From: Prosthecobacter debontii
Lineage (GTDB): Bacteria; Verrucomicrobiota; Verrucomicrobiia; Verrucomicrobiales; Verrucomicrobiaceae
Assembly: GCA_945860295.1 (NCBI GenBank)
Contig: CAMAQH010000016.1
Coordinates: 34,826-98,825, forward strand
DNA: 64,000 nt
Direction: 5' to 3'
The notes under the pieces were generated by a model. It did no database searches. It had not been told where the DNA came from and worked only from the letters and a program-made list of their open reading frames with translations. Every line of letters begins with the position of its first letter. The first letter of the stretch is position 1. Shown piece by piece: positions 37,428-47,560 of this stretch. The translations under genes and the position numbers were made by a program.

Positions 37428-37936
37428 TCACACTCTCAGCGATCCAAGAAACCCTCTCGCGGCATAGTTGGATTGCGCGCTGTTGTGCCCCACAAAGAGA
37501 CGCCCATATCGACGTTCGCATAAGCGCACCGCCGAGTTTACGGGTGCCAAATGGAGTCTTCACCCAGCTTGATGTCTTCGTATCTAACTATCCCAGCTTT
37601 TGCAGCTCGAAGTATTGTTCTTCCGTTAAAAGCTTGATGCCCATTTCCGCAGTCAAATCCATCGCCGAAGTTTTTTGGTTTATTTTCTTTCGGCGATTCC
37701 AAGCCTTTATGATCGTAACACAGACTCACGCGGCCTTTGGTCGTTTCCGCTGAGCAATCAAAGAAAAGGTATTCGCCCGACTTCTTGTCATCCCGCACCA
37801 CATCTAGCTCGCCGCATCTGGATTCCATTTCACGAAGTGACCAGAGTTTATCAGCATTGGCTTCCAGCCGTGCTTGGACCTGCGACCACTCAGGACCTTG
37901 ATGACGCTTCATGTGGTGTTCAAAGCGAACATTCAA
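37428..37936 (-). pseudogene. DUF4256-family gene, broken by two frameshifts and a stop
   Basis: The first 85 codons from 37936 read like an intact DUF4256 protein: MKRHQGPEWSQVQARLEANA, DKLWSLREMESRCGELDVV, GEYLFFDCSAE. After ENKPK the frame shifts at an A6 run (near 37667-37672). In the next frame the protein continues as TSAMDLTAEMGIKLLTEEQY, FELQKLG, an in-frame TAG, then DTKTSSWVKTP and RKLGGAL. A second shift near 37525 is needed to reach ERRYGRLF, YAARGFLGSLRV and a natural stop at 37428-37430. With these repairs the whole family sequence is present in order, so this is a recent pseudogene. The family is of unknown function; I recognise it from memory. Confidence 0.72.
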
Positions 37937-38166
37937 GGTGCCAAGCAGTTCTTAGCGTTGTTTTGATGTCCGCTCCTTTTTCATCTCGCTTTCTTGGATT
38001 GAGTTTAGTTCACACCTCTTGCCACTAGGCCGAGTACACGCTGGATTTCCATCTGCACATAGCCGGATTGCGCCTTCGTTTAATCATGCTCTAGCAGGCA
38101 AGTTTCCAGGCAGTCATGGTGCACGACCAAGACGTGACGATAAGTCACCTCGCTGCCACTGTAGTT

Positions 38167-38440
38167 TCAGCGATAGGGCCTCACCTCGATTTGGCGAATC
38201 GTCTCTGAGGACACTTCAAAACTGTGCTTTCGTGGAATCGAGCTATGACTCACGGCGATGCGCTGCGGCGTTATCTCTAGCCGCAACACATTGAGTAGTC
38301 GTCGAATCTCGATGTAGGAAAAGACGATCGCTACGATGCCAAAGAACAGCGGGATTGAGTAGGATCGGATCATCCATCCGGATCACATGCACTGCCCGCA
38401 ACAGCGCCACCACCATCGGCAGCAAGGCCCATGACGCCAT
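38167..38440 (-). pseudogene. probable frameshifted small membrane protein with PH-like part
   Basis: Two overlapping minus-strand frames look like one gene. The first starts at 38440 with ASWALLPMVVALLRAVHVIR, a hydrophobic helix. The other continues as SIPLFFGIVAIVFSYIEIRR, a second helix, then LEITPQRIAVSHSSIPRKHS and ends at 38167. Two membrane helices followed by a beta-rich part is the layout of small bacterial PH-domain proteins. A frameshift near 38370 separates them. I could not name a family with certainty. Confidence 0.4.
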
Positions 38441-38531
38441 TTTTCTCCAAAGCCTTGTGATCGTGACTCACGAAGCATGATGCTACACGGGCAAACCATG
38501 GCGCAGGGGAATCTAATAGATGGATAGGTGC

Positions 38532-39141
38532 ATGAGAAAAATTACCCTGGCTCGGCCTGATTTGGCAAATCTTAGTCCTTCACAATCAGCCGATCTAAAG
38601 ATGATATTCTTCCTAGTTTGTAGCCGACGCACACGCCGCTGCCTTCAGAAAACTCTTCGACGGACCGCGCTACGCCGTAACTGGCGAGCGCATCTTCAAT
38701 GGCATCCCGCTCGGCAGTTCCATTGAGGCCACGCACGGACACCAGTATCTGTTCCGATGAGTCTTCGGCAAAGACAAGAAGCTAGCCGACGTCAACTTTG
38801 AACCGACATCGACACCTACACTGCCAAGGTCGCGCTCTATCTCAACGTCGAGAACCCTGACCTCGGTGCCTTTGCCAAGCGCGGCGGCAAGCTCATCATG
38901 ATCCTCAGCACAGCCGAACCTCCTCGATGCCGTGCGAGCCTGGCGCTAGACCGGCACTGCGCCCTTCGCGTTGAAAGGCCGCCACACCGAGAACGGCAAG
39001 TCATCATGGGAAATACCGATTTATCCGTATCCGACGCAGACTGGATGGAATGCTGAGTTCAATAGCTTCGAGCCCGTGGATGGCAAACGCGGTGGTGTGG
39101 ATCGGATCGTAGAACGCTCTCGTCCGGCAGCGGCGGAGTGA
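38532..39141 (+). pseudogene. tannase/feruloyl esterase family gene remnant (C-terminal part)
   Basis: Pieces of a tannase/feruloyl esterase-type secreted esterase follow each other in different frames. They are LSPSQSADLKMIF (38532 on), FRKLFDGPRYAVTGERIF and ATHGHQYLFR (38641 on), then a TGA, FGKDKKLADVNF, a shift, and IDTYTAKVALYLNVENPDLG AFAKRGGKLIM. After another break come a TAG, GTAPFALKGRHTENGK, IPIYPYPTQTGWNAEF and GKRGGVDRI with a natural end at 39141. The order matches the C-terminal half of the family (substrate-lid end, D-L-F-G-G-K-L-I segment, Pro-Tyr-Pro terminus). At least three frameshifts and two stops make it non-functional. The N-terminal half is absent. Confidence 0.65.
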
Positions 39142-39168
39142 GCCTCCAAGATGGGCTGATAGAGGAGC

Positions 39169-39186
39169 ACGGACAAGCGTGTCCGC
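39169..39186. repeat. 18-bp palindromic repeat, copy 1
   Basis: ACGGACAAGCGTGTCCGC occurs here and again, identically, at 39228. CGGACA and TGTCCG form a perfect 6-bp stem around an AGCG loop. It lies between the end of the esterase remnant and hrpB. Confidence 0.85.
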
Positions 39187-39227
39187 ATCGATAAACCTCG
39201 CGGCTTTGCCGCCAAACTTGACGAAGA

Positions 39228-39245
39228 ACGGACAAGCGTGTCCGC
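39228..39245. repeat. 18-bp palindromic repeat, copy 2
   Basis: Identical to the copy at 39169, same orientation, 59 bases downstream. Here the hairpin is extended outward by CGAAG / CTTCG arms (39222-39226 and 39246-39250) with imperfect inner pairing. Confidence 0.85.
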
Positions 39246-39305
39246 GCTTCGTTGAAACGCGTTCGCATTCCACGTTCGGTGCCCTAGCGTGCCAGCCCAA
39301 ACTTC

Positions 39306-41828
39306 ATGTCTGCCTCCACGTCTCTCCCTATCTGGAAAATCCACGCCGACATCCTGCGCACGCTACGTGGTGGCAATCGCTTGGTGCTCGTGGCGCCGAC
39401 GGGTTCAGGAAAGACGACCCAAGTGCCGCAGATGCTGCTGGATGCGGGGATCGCGGGGGAGAAGATGATCGTGGTGCTGCAACCTCGGCGGGTGGCGGCT
39501 CGGACGGTTGCGACGCGGGTGGCTTGGGAGCGGGAGGGGAAGCTGGGGGCGGAGGTGGGGTATCAGATTCGGTTTGATGATCACACGAGCGTTGGGACGC
39601 GCATTTGTTTTGTCACGGAGGGCATTCTGCTGCGGTGGCTGCAGGATGATCGCTCGCTGTCAAAGATCGGTGCGGTGGTCTTTGATGAGTTCCATGAGCG
39701 GAACTTGCTCAGCGATGTAGCGCTGGCCTTGGTTAAGCACCTTCAGCAGGCGCAGCGGCCGGATTTGACGATGGTGGTGATGTCGGCCACACTGGATGCG
39801 GGGCCAGTAGCTGCGTATTTGGATCAGTGCCCGATCCTTGTCTCCGAGGGGCAAAGCTTTCCGGTGGAGGTAGGCTATCTTTCGATGCCTGATCAGCGCC
39901 CGATTACGGTGCAAGCGGCGGAGGTGGTCGAGCGCATTATCCATGACGATGAACCGGGCGACATCCTCGTTTTCATGCCGGGGCGTGCCGAGATCAATGG
40001 CACGCTGGATGCCTTGCGCGGCCTGAGAACGCGGGAGCGGGTGGCGTGCATCCCTTTGCATGGCGAACTGGAGCCGCAGGAGCAGGATCGCGCTTTTGCA
40101 CCGAACTCACTTCGCAAAGTGATCGTCGCCACCAACGTCGCGGAGACCAGCATCACCATCGACGGCATACGCCACGTCGTGGACAGCGGTGTCGCCCGCG
40201 TGGCTCGTTACGATGCTGAGCGCGGCATTGGCACGCTGTTGCTGGAGCCCATCAGCCGCGCCAGTGCGGATCAGCGCAAAGGCCGCGCGGGACGCACCGC
40301 GCCGGGCACCTGTCATCGCCTGTGGACCGTGTTCAGCCACAAGGATCGCGAGGAGCGCAACACGCCGGAGATTCAGCGCAGTGATCTCGCGGAGGTCGTG
40401 CTGCTGCTGCACTCGCTCGGCATTCGGGAAGCGGCGACGTTTGACTGGTTGGACAAACCCGATCCGCAGGCCGTCGTGCGTGCCGAGCGACTGCTCACCA
40501 TGCTCGGAGCCTTGCTCGATGCGGACCTCACGCCCATCGGACGCCAAATGCTGCGCCTGCCGATGCACCCGCGCTACTCGCGCATGTTGATCGAGGCCAG
40601 TCAGCGCGGCTGCGTGCCCGATGCCGCCTTGTGCGCCGCCTTGATCAGTGGTCGCGATTTGCTCGCGCGACTGGATCGCGATGACGCGCAAACCAAAGCC
40701 GCCCGCGAAATGTTCGAGGACAGCGCGGACTCCGATTTCATCACGCTGATGCGAGCCTACGACTTCGCTAAAGCGAACGGCTTCAGCTTTGATCGCTGCC
40801 GCAGTTATGGCATCAACGCCCAAGTCGCCCGCCAGGTGGAGCAGACGTTTCAGCAGATCATGCACGCGGCGAAGCAGTCGCTTCCTGGTCATGATGCCAA
40901 GGCGACATCGAGTGATGCGTTGCTGCGTTGCCTCATGGCCGGCTTCGTCGATCAACTCGCCAAACGCCGCGTCCCCGGCAAACCCGAGTGCGATCTCACC
41001 GATCAACGCACCGGTCAACTCGTGCGCGAAAGCGTGGTCACAGACGCCGCCTTTTTCGTTGCCGCCAATCTGCGCGAAACGCCATCGCGCCAGCCCCTGC
41101 TCAGCCTCGCCACTGCGGTGCAGTCCGCGTGGATCGCCGAGATGTTTCCGCAGCATCTGAGCACCACCATCGAGCACCTCTTCGATGCCCAAAACAAGCG
41201 CGTCGCCGCCATGAAGCTCGTGCGCTACCGCGATCTCGTCATCGAGCAAAAGACGCAGCAGCGCGACCTCGATCCCGTCGCCAGCGGACGCTGCCTCGCC
41301 GAGGCCCAGCGCGCCGGAGCCTTCGATCTGCCACTCATGGATCATCGGCTGAAACAGTTCATCGCCCGCGTGAATCTCGTCCACGCCACCCTGCCCGAAC
41401 TTGAGTTCGCCCCCTTCGACGAAGCCGCCATCACCACCAGCCTCGCCCGAGCCTTCACCGGCCTCTCCCTCGTCAAAGAAGCCCAAGCCGTGCCCCTTTT
41501 GCCCGCCTTCCATCAGCATCTGGACAAAGGCCAAATCAGTTGGCTCGATGAGTTAGCGCCCCTCACGATTCCTTGGCCCAGCGGCGGCACGATCAAGCTC
41601 AGCTACGTCAACGACATCCCCGAAGCCCAAGTGAAGCTCCAGGAATGCTTCGCGCTGAAAGACCACCCAACGCTCTGCGAAGGCCGACTCCCCGTGCAAC
41701 TCCAGCTCTGCACGCCGGATGGTAAACGGTTGGCTACGACGAGTGACTGGCCGTCTTTCCTGGCCCGCGAATGGCCGAAGCATCGGCAGGCGGTGGCGAA
41801 GAAGTTTCCTGGGGTTTTGTGGCGGTAG
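39306..41828 (+). CDS. hrpB: ATP-dependent helicase HrpB
   Basis: HrpB is a DEAH-family RNA helicase-like ATPase of 840 residues (E. coli about 810). The RecA motifs are APTGSGKTTQVPQMLLD (Walker A), VVFDEFHERNLLSD (motif II, DEFH), MSATLDAGPVAAYL (III), NVAETSITIDGIRHVVDSG (V) and RKGRAGRTAPGTCHRLW (VI). The HA2 and C-terminal HrpB-specific domains follow, including LPVQLQLCTPDGKRLATTSDWPSF. Codons in this gene are more GC-rich toward the 3' end than in its neighbours. The specific RNA substrate is not established for the family. Confidence 0.96.
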   Translation: MSASTSLPIWKIHADILRTLRGGNRLVLVAPTGSGKTTQVPQMLLDAGIAGEKMIVVLQPRRVAARTVATRVAWEREGKLGAEVGYQIRFDDHTSVGTRICFVTEGILLRWLQDDRSLSKIGAVVFDEFHERNLLSDVALALVKHLQQAQRPDLTMVVMSATLDAGPVAAYLDQCPILVSEGQSFPVEVGYLSMPDQRPITVQAAEVVERIIHDDEPGDILVFMPGRAEINGTLDALRGLRTRERVACIPLHGELEPQEQDRAFAPNSLRKVIVATNVAETSITIDGIRHVVDSGVARVARYDAERGIGTLLLEPISRASADQRKGRAGRTAPGTCHRLWTVFSHKDREERNTPEIQRSDLAEVVLLLHSLGIREAATFDWLDKPDPQAVVRAERLLTMLGALLDADLTPIGRQMLRLPMHPRYSRMLIEASQRGCVPDAALCAALISGRDLLARLDRDDAQTKAAREMFEDSADSDFITLMRAYDFAKANGFSFDRCRSYGINAQVARQVEQTFQQIMHAAKQSLPGHDAKATSSDALLRCLMAGFVDQLAKRRVPGKPECDLTDQRTGQLVRESVVTDAAFFVAANLRETPSRQPLLSLATAVQSAWIAEMFPQHLSTTIEHLFDAQNKRVAAMKLVRYRDLVIEQKTQQRDLDPVASGRCLAEAQRAGAFDLPLMDHRLKQFIARVNLVHATLPELEFAPFDEAAITTSLARAFTGLSLVKEAQAVPLLPAFHQHLDKGQISWLDELAPLTIPWPSGGTIKLSYVNDIPEAQVKLQECFALKDHPTLCEGRLPVQLQLCTPDGKRLATTSDWPSFLAREWPKHRQAVAKKFPGVLWR

Positions 41829-41837
41829 TAATGGTGC

Positions 41838-41965
41838 TAGTTCGCCACAGTCAGGAACCGGATCAAGCCCAGTCGTGGCTGCAACTCACGGGCAATCGTG
41901 GTCTTGCCCGCGCCATTGCAGCCGTCGAGAATGCAGCGGACTGGGTTCACACTGAAGGGGCTGGA
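41838..41965 (-). pseudogene. P-loop fragment (zeta-toxin-like ATP/GTP-binding start)
   Basis: The minus frame ending with TAG at 41838-41840 reads CILDGCNGAGKTTIARELQP RLGLIRFLTVAN. GCNGAGKTT is a Walker A motif, and the spacing to the RF-TVAN segment matches the start of zeta-toxin-like P-loop kinases (PNGAGKTT ... NAD). The piece is only about 40 residues, lacks a start and ends where the family would continue. It fills most of the 156-bp gap between hrpB and the unknown gene at 41985. Confidence 0.45.
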
Positions 41966-41984
41966 CGGCTCCGCGCCAGGTCGA

Positions 41985-43007
41985 TCAATGATGCCCAATA
42001 CTGTCTAGCTGCACAAAGAGCTTTCGCCACGGTCCTCGACGCATGATGCGCAAGCGCTTGATGAGCGCTTGGCGGAGTTCAATTGGCAGATTCCGAGCGG
42101 ATACATCGTCAATCTCAGCGAATGAATCAGGATAGAATGCAAGAGGGCGGCTTTCGTCATGGCAAATCGCCTCAAGCCGCTTGTCATTGGAGAGTTCGGC
42201 AAGGGTCTTGCAGATATTAACGCGGTCATTAGTTGCTATCGCCTTCCGATCCTCATGACCTTCGCGTATATTTCGCCGCTTGTTCTCCCGCTCTTCTGAA
42301 CGGGCATGTGACTCTCTTTCCTCTTTCTCGATTCGCTCTTGCCGACGCTTCTGATGAAGTGCCTCAGCTTCATTCACAAGCCTCCAAGTGTCTTGATGCG
42401 ATGTAGCCTCTTCTCGGCTGTATTCCCATTGATGCCGAGTTCGTTGAAAATTGAAAGGGATATACGGATTCGTGGTGTGAACCACAATCCAATCAGCCAA
42501 ACGTGCCCAGTCTGCTGACGGATGAACTTGTCTAAAAACATTGAATGACCAATTCACGAGGGAAACAGACCCACCTGATTCAGAGTATCCAAATTCCTCA
42601 GCGATCGCCAAACCGCGAATCAACGACTCGGCATTTTCGCGAGGCATTTGGCGAATGCACTCAAAGCGAATATCAGTTCCGCTCGCCAAGAGATAAAACG
42701 AGTATCGAGCTAGCTTGTTCAGCTTATCGGTAAGGTCATCGCAGGACTCGAAATCGGCGTTCCCTAAATCGATCAGCACGGAGGCTGTGACTGGATCGAG
42801 AGGCCAATACCCCAGTCTTTGCATTGCCTCCATGATGGAAGGGCCAGTGAATCGCTCGTCGCCGAAGCGGTCCTTGATTACTTTCTTTAGCTTTGAGATC
42901 AGTTCAGGCGGCCAAGTTTGGATCACCTCTCCAAAGGCATCTTTATCAGGTTGCCTGAGATAATGCCAAAACTCATTCCATAGCCTGATTCTTGGTAAGG
43001 TAATCAT
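41985..43007 (-). CDS. unrecognised protein with long charged coiled segment
   Basis: I do not recognise this 340-residue protein. The N-terminal half looks globular and helical (IRLWNEFWHYLRQPDKDAFG, LGYWPLDPVTASVLIDLG, TTNPYIPFNFQRTRHQWEYS). Residues about 215-265 are a strongly charged helix (EALHQKRRQERIEKEERESH) likely to be coiled coil. The end is basic (LRIMRRGPWRKLF). The base composition is less GC-rich than hrpB and thiC, suggesting recent arrival. It is the last gene of the minus-strand group behind thiC, next to a toxin-antitoxin pair and a DUF1016 fragment. The open frame extends to 43067, overlapping that fragment; I chose the ATG at 43007. Confidence 0.65.
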   Translation of the reverse strand: MITLPRIRLWNEFWHYLRQPDKDAFGEVIQTWPPELISKLKKVIKDRFGDERFTGPSIMEAMQRLGYWPLDPVTASVLIDLGNADFESCDDLTDKLNKLARYSFYLLASGTDIRFECIRQMPRENAESLIRGLAIAEEFGYSESGGSVSLVNWSFNVFRQVHPSADWARLADWIVVHTTNPYIPFNFQRTRHQWEYSREEATSHQDTWRLVNEAEALHQKRRQERIEKEERESHARSEERENKRRNIREGHEDRKAIATNDRVNICKTLAELSNDKRLEAICHDESRPLAFYPDSFAEIDDVSARNLPIELRQALIKRLRIMRRGPWRKLFVQLDSIGHH

Positions 43008-43050
43008 AGAGCTGTTTTTGGCTGGAATGAGGGTTTCGGCAAGCAAATGC

Positions 43051-43368
43051 TCAACGTGAAGCGGCATCGCTCCATTCGTCGAGCTTCTGCTTCAGCAGTT
43101 CCTTGGAGGGAAGGTAGAGCTGATATTGCCTCGTTGCACTCGCCCTGCGGGCAGCCTGCGGCTGGCTATCACCGCTGCGCTCCGGTTCCTTGGCGTGGTG
43201 TTGGCGGACGTTCGGCAGGGTGAGTTCGACGACGGTCTTTTTGGCGGATTTGCAGAGGAGGAGGCCGATGGTGGGGTTTTCCTCCGGGAGCTTCACCCCG
43301 CGGTCGTAGTAGCTCACATGCATCTGCATCTTGCCGAGGTATTTGCGGTCATCATCGGTGATCTTCAT
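43051..43368 (-). pseudogene. DUF1016 (YhcG-type PD-(D/E)XK nuclease) C-terminal fragment with a repeat insertion
   Basis: The 105 codons match the end of DUF1016 nucleases: GKMQMHVSYYDRGVKLPEEN, PTIGLLLCKSAKKTVVELTLP and YQLYLPSKELLKQKLDEW. The family is about 340 residues; the N-terminal two-thirds are missing, though the retained part includes C-terminal PD-(D/E)XK nuclease-fold segments. Between ELTLP and YQLYLP there is an extra segment of about 25 residues (EPERSGDSQPQAARRASATR) that is not part of the family. Its DNA (43133-43193) is rich in inverted repeats such as GCCCTGCGGGC, as if a palindromic repeat had inserted in frame. Possibly expressed, but unlikely to be functional. Confidence 0.75.
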
Positions 43369-43395
43369 GGAGCTCCTGAGTTTGTCGATTATGGC

Positions 43396-43650
43396 CTATC
43401 TATAAACGTCGCCTCGATGACGCACGCGGTTCACGCGCACAATCCGAATCTCGTCCGCGATCTCATAGATGATGCGGTAATCACCCACTCGGATACGCCA
43501 GTCATTGTCCGTGCCGACGAGCTTCCGACTGCCTGCTGGACGCGGATTCTTTGCCAGAGCCTGCATGGCGGAAATGGCGCGAGGTCGAATCTCCGAAGAA
43601 AGCTTTTTCAGGTCTTTCTCTGCGGAGCGTTCAAGGACGATCTGAAACAT
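43396..43650 (-). CDS. RelE/ParE-superfamily toxin
   Basis: This is a small type II toxin-like protein of 84 residues (MFQIVLERSAEKDLKKLSSE at the start). The RelE-fold markers are PRPAGSRKLVGTDNDWRIRV, GDYRIIYEIADEI and VNRVRHRGDVYR, where the Arg/Tyr residues line up with the mRNA-cleavage site of RelE. The frame is open upstream to 43731 in the antitoxin region, but similarity starts at MFQIV. It begins 2 bases after the antitoxin stop, the standard antitoxin-toxin order. Confidence 0.88.
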   Translation of the reverse strand: MFQIVLERSAEKDLKKLSSEIRPRAISAMQALAKNPRPAGSRKLVGTDNDWRIRVGDYRIIYEIADEIRIVRVNRVRHRGDVYR

Positions 43651-43652
43651 GG

Positions 43653-43853
43653 CTATTTCCTGGCAAGGTCCGCGACCACATCCGCCAGCGGACGGTAGTG
43701 CTGGGGTTTGTGACGTGCTTTTTTCAACCAAGCGACATCCTCAGAGTCTTCGAGCCGCTCTATGAGTTCCTGATAGGCTTTGATGGGAAGTATCACGGAA
43801 ACGGGTTTGCCGCGCCGTGTGATCATCTCTGGTTCTTTGGTCAGCATGTTCAT
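43653..43853 (-). CDS. Phd/YefM-type antitoxin, N-terminally short
   Basis: The 66-residue protein contains the Phd/YefM strand ITRRGKPVSVILPIKAYQEL and a toxin-binding C-terminal helix (DVAWLKKARHKPQHYRPLAD). Typical members have about 80-90 residues and begin with some 15-20 residues that form the DNA-binding strand and helix; here only MNMLTKEPEM precedes the ITRRGKP motif. In-frame sequence upstream (QLNFV) matches the family but has no standard start codon before it runs into the thiC end. The start lies 17 bases after the thiC stop. Confidence 0.78.
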   Translation of the reverse strand: MNMLTKEPEMITRRGKPVSVILPIKAYQELIERLEDSEDVAWLKKARHKPQHYRPLADVVADLARK

Positions 43854-43870
43854 GACGAAGTTTAACTGAA

Positions 43871-46000
<2,130 letters not shown>

Positions 46001-46461
46001 AACATGTCGGAGTGTGGGTAACGCATGGCAGAACGTCAAAGTGTATTTCGGATCAGTTCGAGCTAGGGCAGGGGAGCCTATGGTAATACTGAAAGCCTTA
46101 TCGCGAATCACGATGACAACACTTGAATTCAGGCTTCCGATTTTTCTATTCCCGTATGAATTCGCTGATTGTCTTCGCCATCCCCATTTCAATCTCTTTT
46201 GCGGATCAGTATAAGCCTTTTCAGTTTTCTATTTTCAAAATACCGCCACCTATCGGACATCCTTTCTAGGATTTACAGCGAGGCAATTGAGCAGGGATCA
46301 CTTCATTCAAAGTTCGACTTAAAGTTCACTCCAAACCCAGATTTAATAACTACATACAATGCATGTAATGTTAAGTGTGAAAAGGGTAGCTGGCTGGGGA
46401 ATGGCATTATCGATTCAAATCAGAATGGGTTTAGAATTGGTTTGAGCTTCGTCACGCCAGC
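46001..46461. other. AT-rich gap with a possible broken secreted-protein gene
   Basis: This stretch is clearly poorer in GC than all neighbouring genes. On the plus strand, ATG at 46156 starts a signal-peptide-like sequence (MNSLIVFAIPISISFADQY) that stops after 37 codons. A second frame to 46474 continues with protein-like sequence (SKFDLKFTPNPDLITTYNAC, NQNGFRIGLSFVTPAQ) and overlaps the manA end by 13 bases. They may be one frameshifted gene of foreign origin. No family is recognisable, and it could also be non-coding. Confidence 0.35.
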
Positions 46462-47412
46462 TCAAGGAATCTGAATCTCGACCCACTCCACATCCGCCGA
46501 GTTGTGGCAGAGTCGCTGATCATTGTTGAGAATGGCTGGAACGATGGCGAATTCTCCAGAACGCAGTTGGCGGCCAGCAACGCTGAGTTGGCCTTTGATC
46601 ATGGCGATGGCAAGATTCTCGCCAGGAATCCCCAGAGAGACTTGTTTTGGGCGGCTGTGGCGGATTTTGAAAAACTCGCAGTCGATGAGAACTCCTTGAG
46701 CGTCGGGTTGTTGGAAATCGGGCGAAGTGGCGCTGAAGTCAATGCTGCGGAGTGATTCCTGAACATGCAACGCGCGCGGTTGGTCATCGAGTCCGACACG
46801 ATTCCAATCAAAGACGCGATAGGTCGTGTCGCTATTTTGCTGCACTTCGTAAATGACCAGGCCAGCACCAATGGCGTGAATCATGCCGCTCGGGATAAAA
46901 AGACAGTCGCCAGATTTGGGTTCAAGGACTTGGACGCAGTCGGACACGGTGCCGTCGCGGATGGATTGCTTAAAGGCTTCGCGGTTCACGCCTTGACGGA
47001 GTCCAGCGTAGATTTTTGCGCCCTGCCCTGCATGAACCACTAACCACATTTCGGTCTTCGGATCACCGCCGAGTTCAGCAGCTAAATGCGCGGGCGGATG
47101 GACTTGGATGGAGAGATCATCGCGGGCATCGAGGATCTTCATGAGCAGCGGATAGCGCTCGGCGGGGTGGTTTAGTAGAGCCTTACCAAAGACAGCCTCG
47201 CGGTGCTGCGTCCATAAATCGTGAAGTGAGATTTGTTTACCGCCAATTAGCGTGCAGATACTTTGCTCGGCTGGTCGGTCACTAATTTCCCAAGACTCGC
47301 CATAGGGTGTATTCGCTTCTGGCAAAGCGCGGTTTAGGAGCGTTTCAAGACGCCTCCCGCCCCAGACGCGAGTTTGGTAAAGCGGTTGAAACGTGAGTAA
47401 TGAATCGAACAT
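46462..47412 (-). CDS. manA: mannose-6-phosphate isomerase, class I
   Basis: This type I phosphomannose isomerase interconverts mannose-6-P and fructose-6-P. The 316-residue product has the short (Firmicutes-like) layout. Markers are TRVWGGRRLETLLNRALPE, YGESWEISDRPAEQS and the zinc site PLLMKILDARDDLSIQVHPP. IPSGMIHAIGAGLVIYEVQQ and TYRVFDWNRVG follow in the second cupin half. It is monocistronic here, with no linked mannose or GDP-mannose genes. Confidence 0.94.
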   Translation of the reverse strand: MFDSLLTFQPLYQTRVWGGRRLETLLNRALPEANTPYGESWEISDRPAEQSICTLIGGKQISLHDLWTQHREAVFGKALLNHPAERYPLLMKILDARDDLSIQVHPPAHLAAELGGDPKTEMWLVVHAGQGAKIYAGLRQGVNREAFKQSIRDGTVSDCVQVLEPKSGDCLFIPSGMIHAIGAGLVIYEVQQNSDTTYRVFDWNRVGLDDQPRALHVQESLRSIDFSATSPDFQQPDAQGVLIDCEFFKIRHSRPKQVSLGIPGENLAIAMIKGQLSVAGRQLRSGEFAIVPAILNNDQRLCHNSADVEWVEIQIP

Positions 47413-47560
47413 GGTGTCATTAAACGGCTAAAGTCCCCTGCTCGCAACTTCAAGCCTCCCCTGCAATGATGAGTAATGAAGAATTGAGCGTAACCAAGCC
47501 GCAAAATTGTCATAAGAATGCTTGTCGTTTCACGTTGGTTTGGCCAACACTTTTACCTCT

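Noticed and set aside
37339..37563. Extended FKBP N-terminus of 75 residues
   Set aside because: The extension encodes the decayed DUF4256 end (RKLGGAL); the lipoprotein start at 37338 is clear.
39306..41828. Long minus-strand open frame of 475 codons (40107-41534) opposite hrpB
   Set aside because: Antisense shadow of hrpB; sequence has no domain and hrpB motifs are complete on the plus strand.
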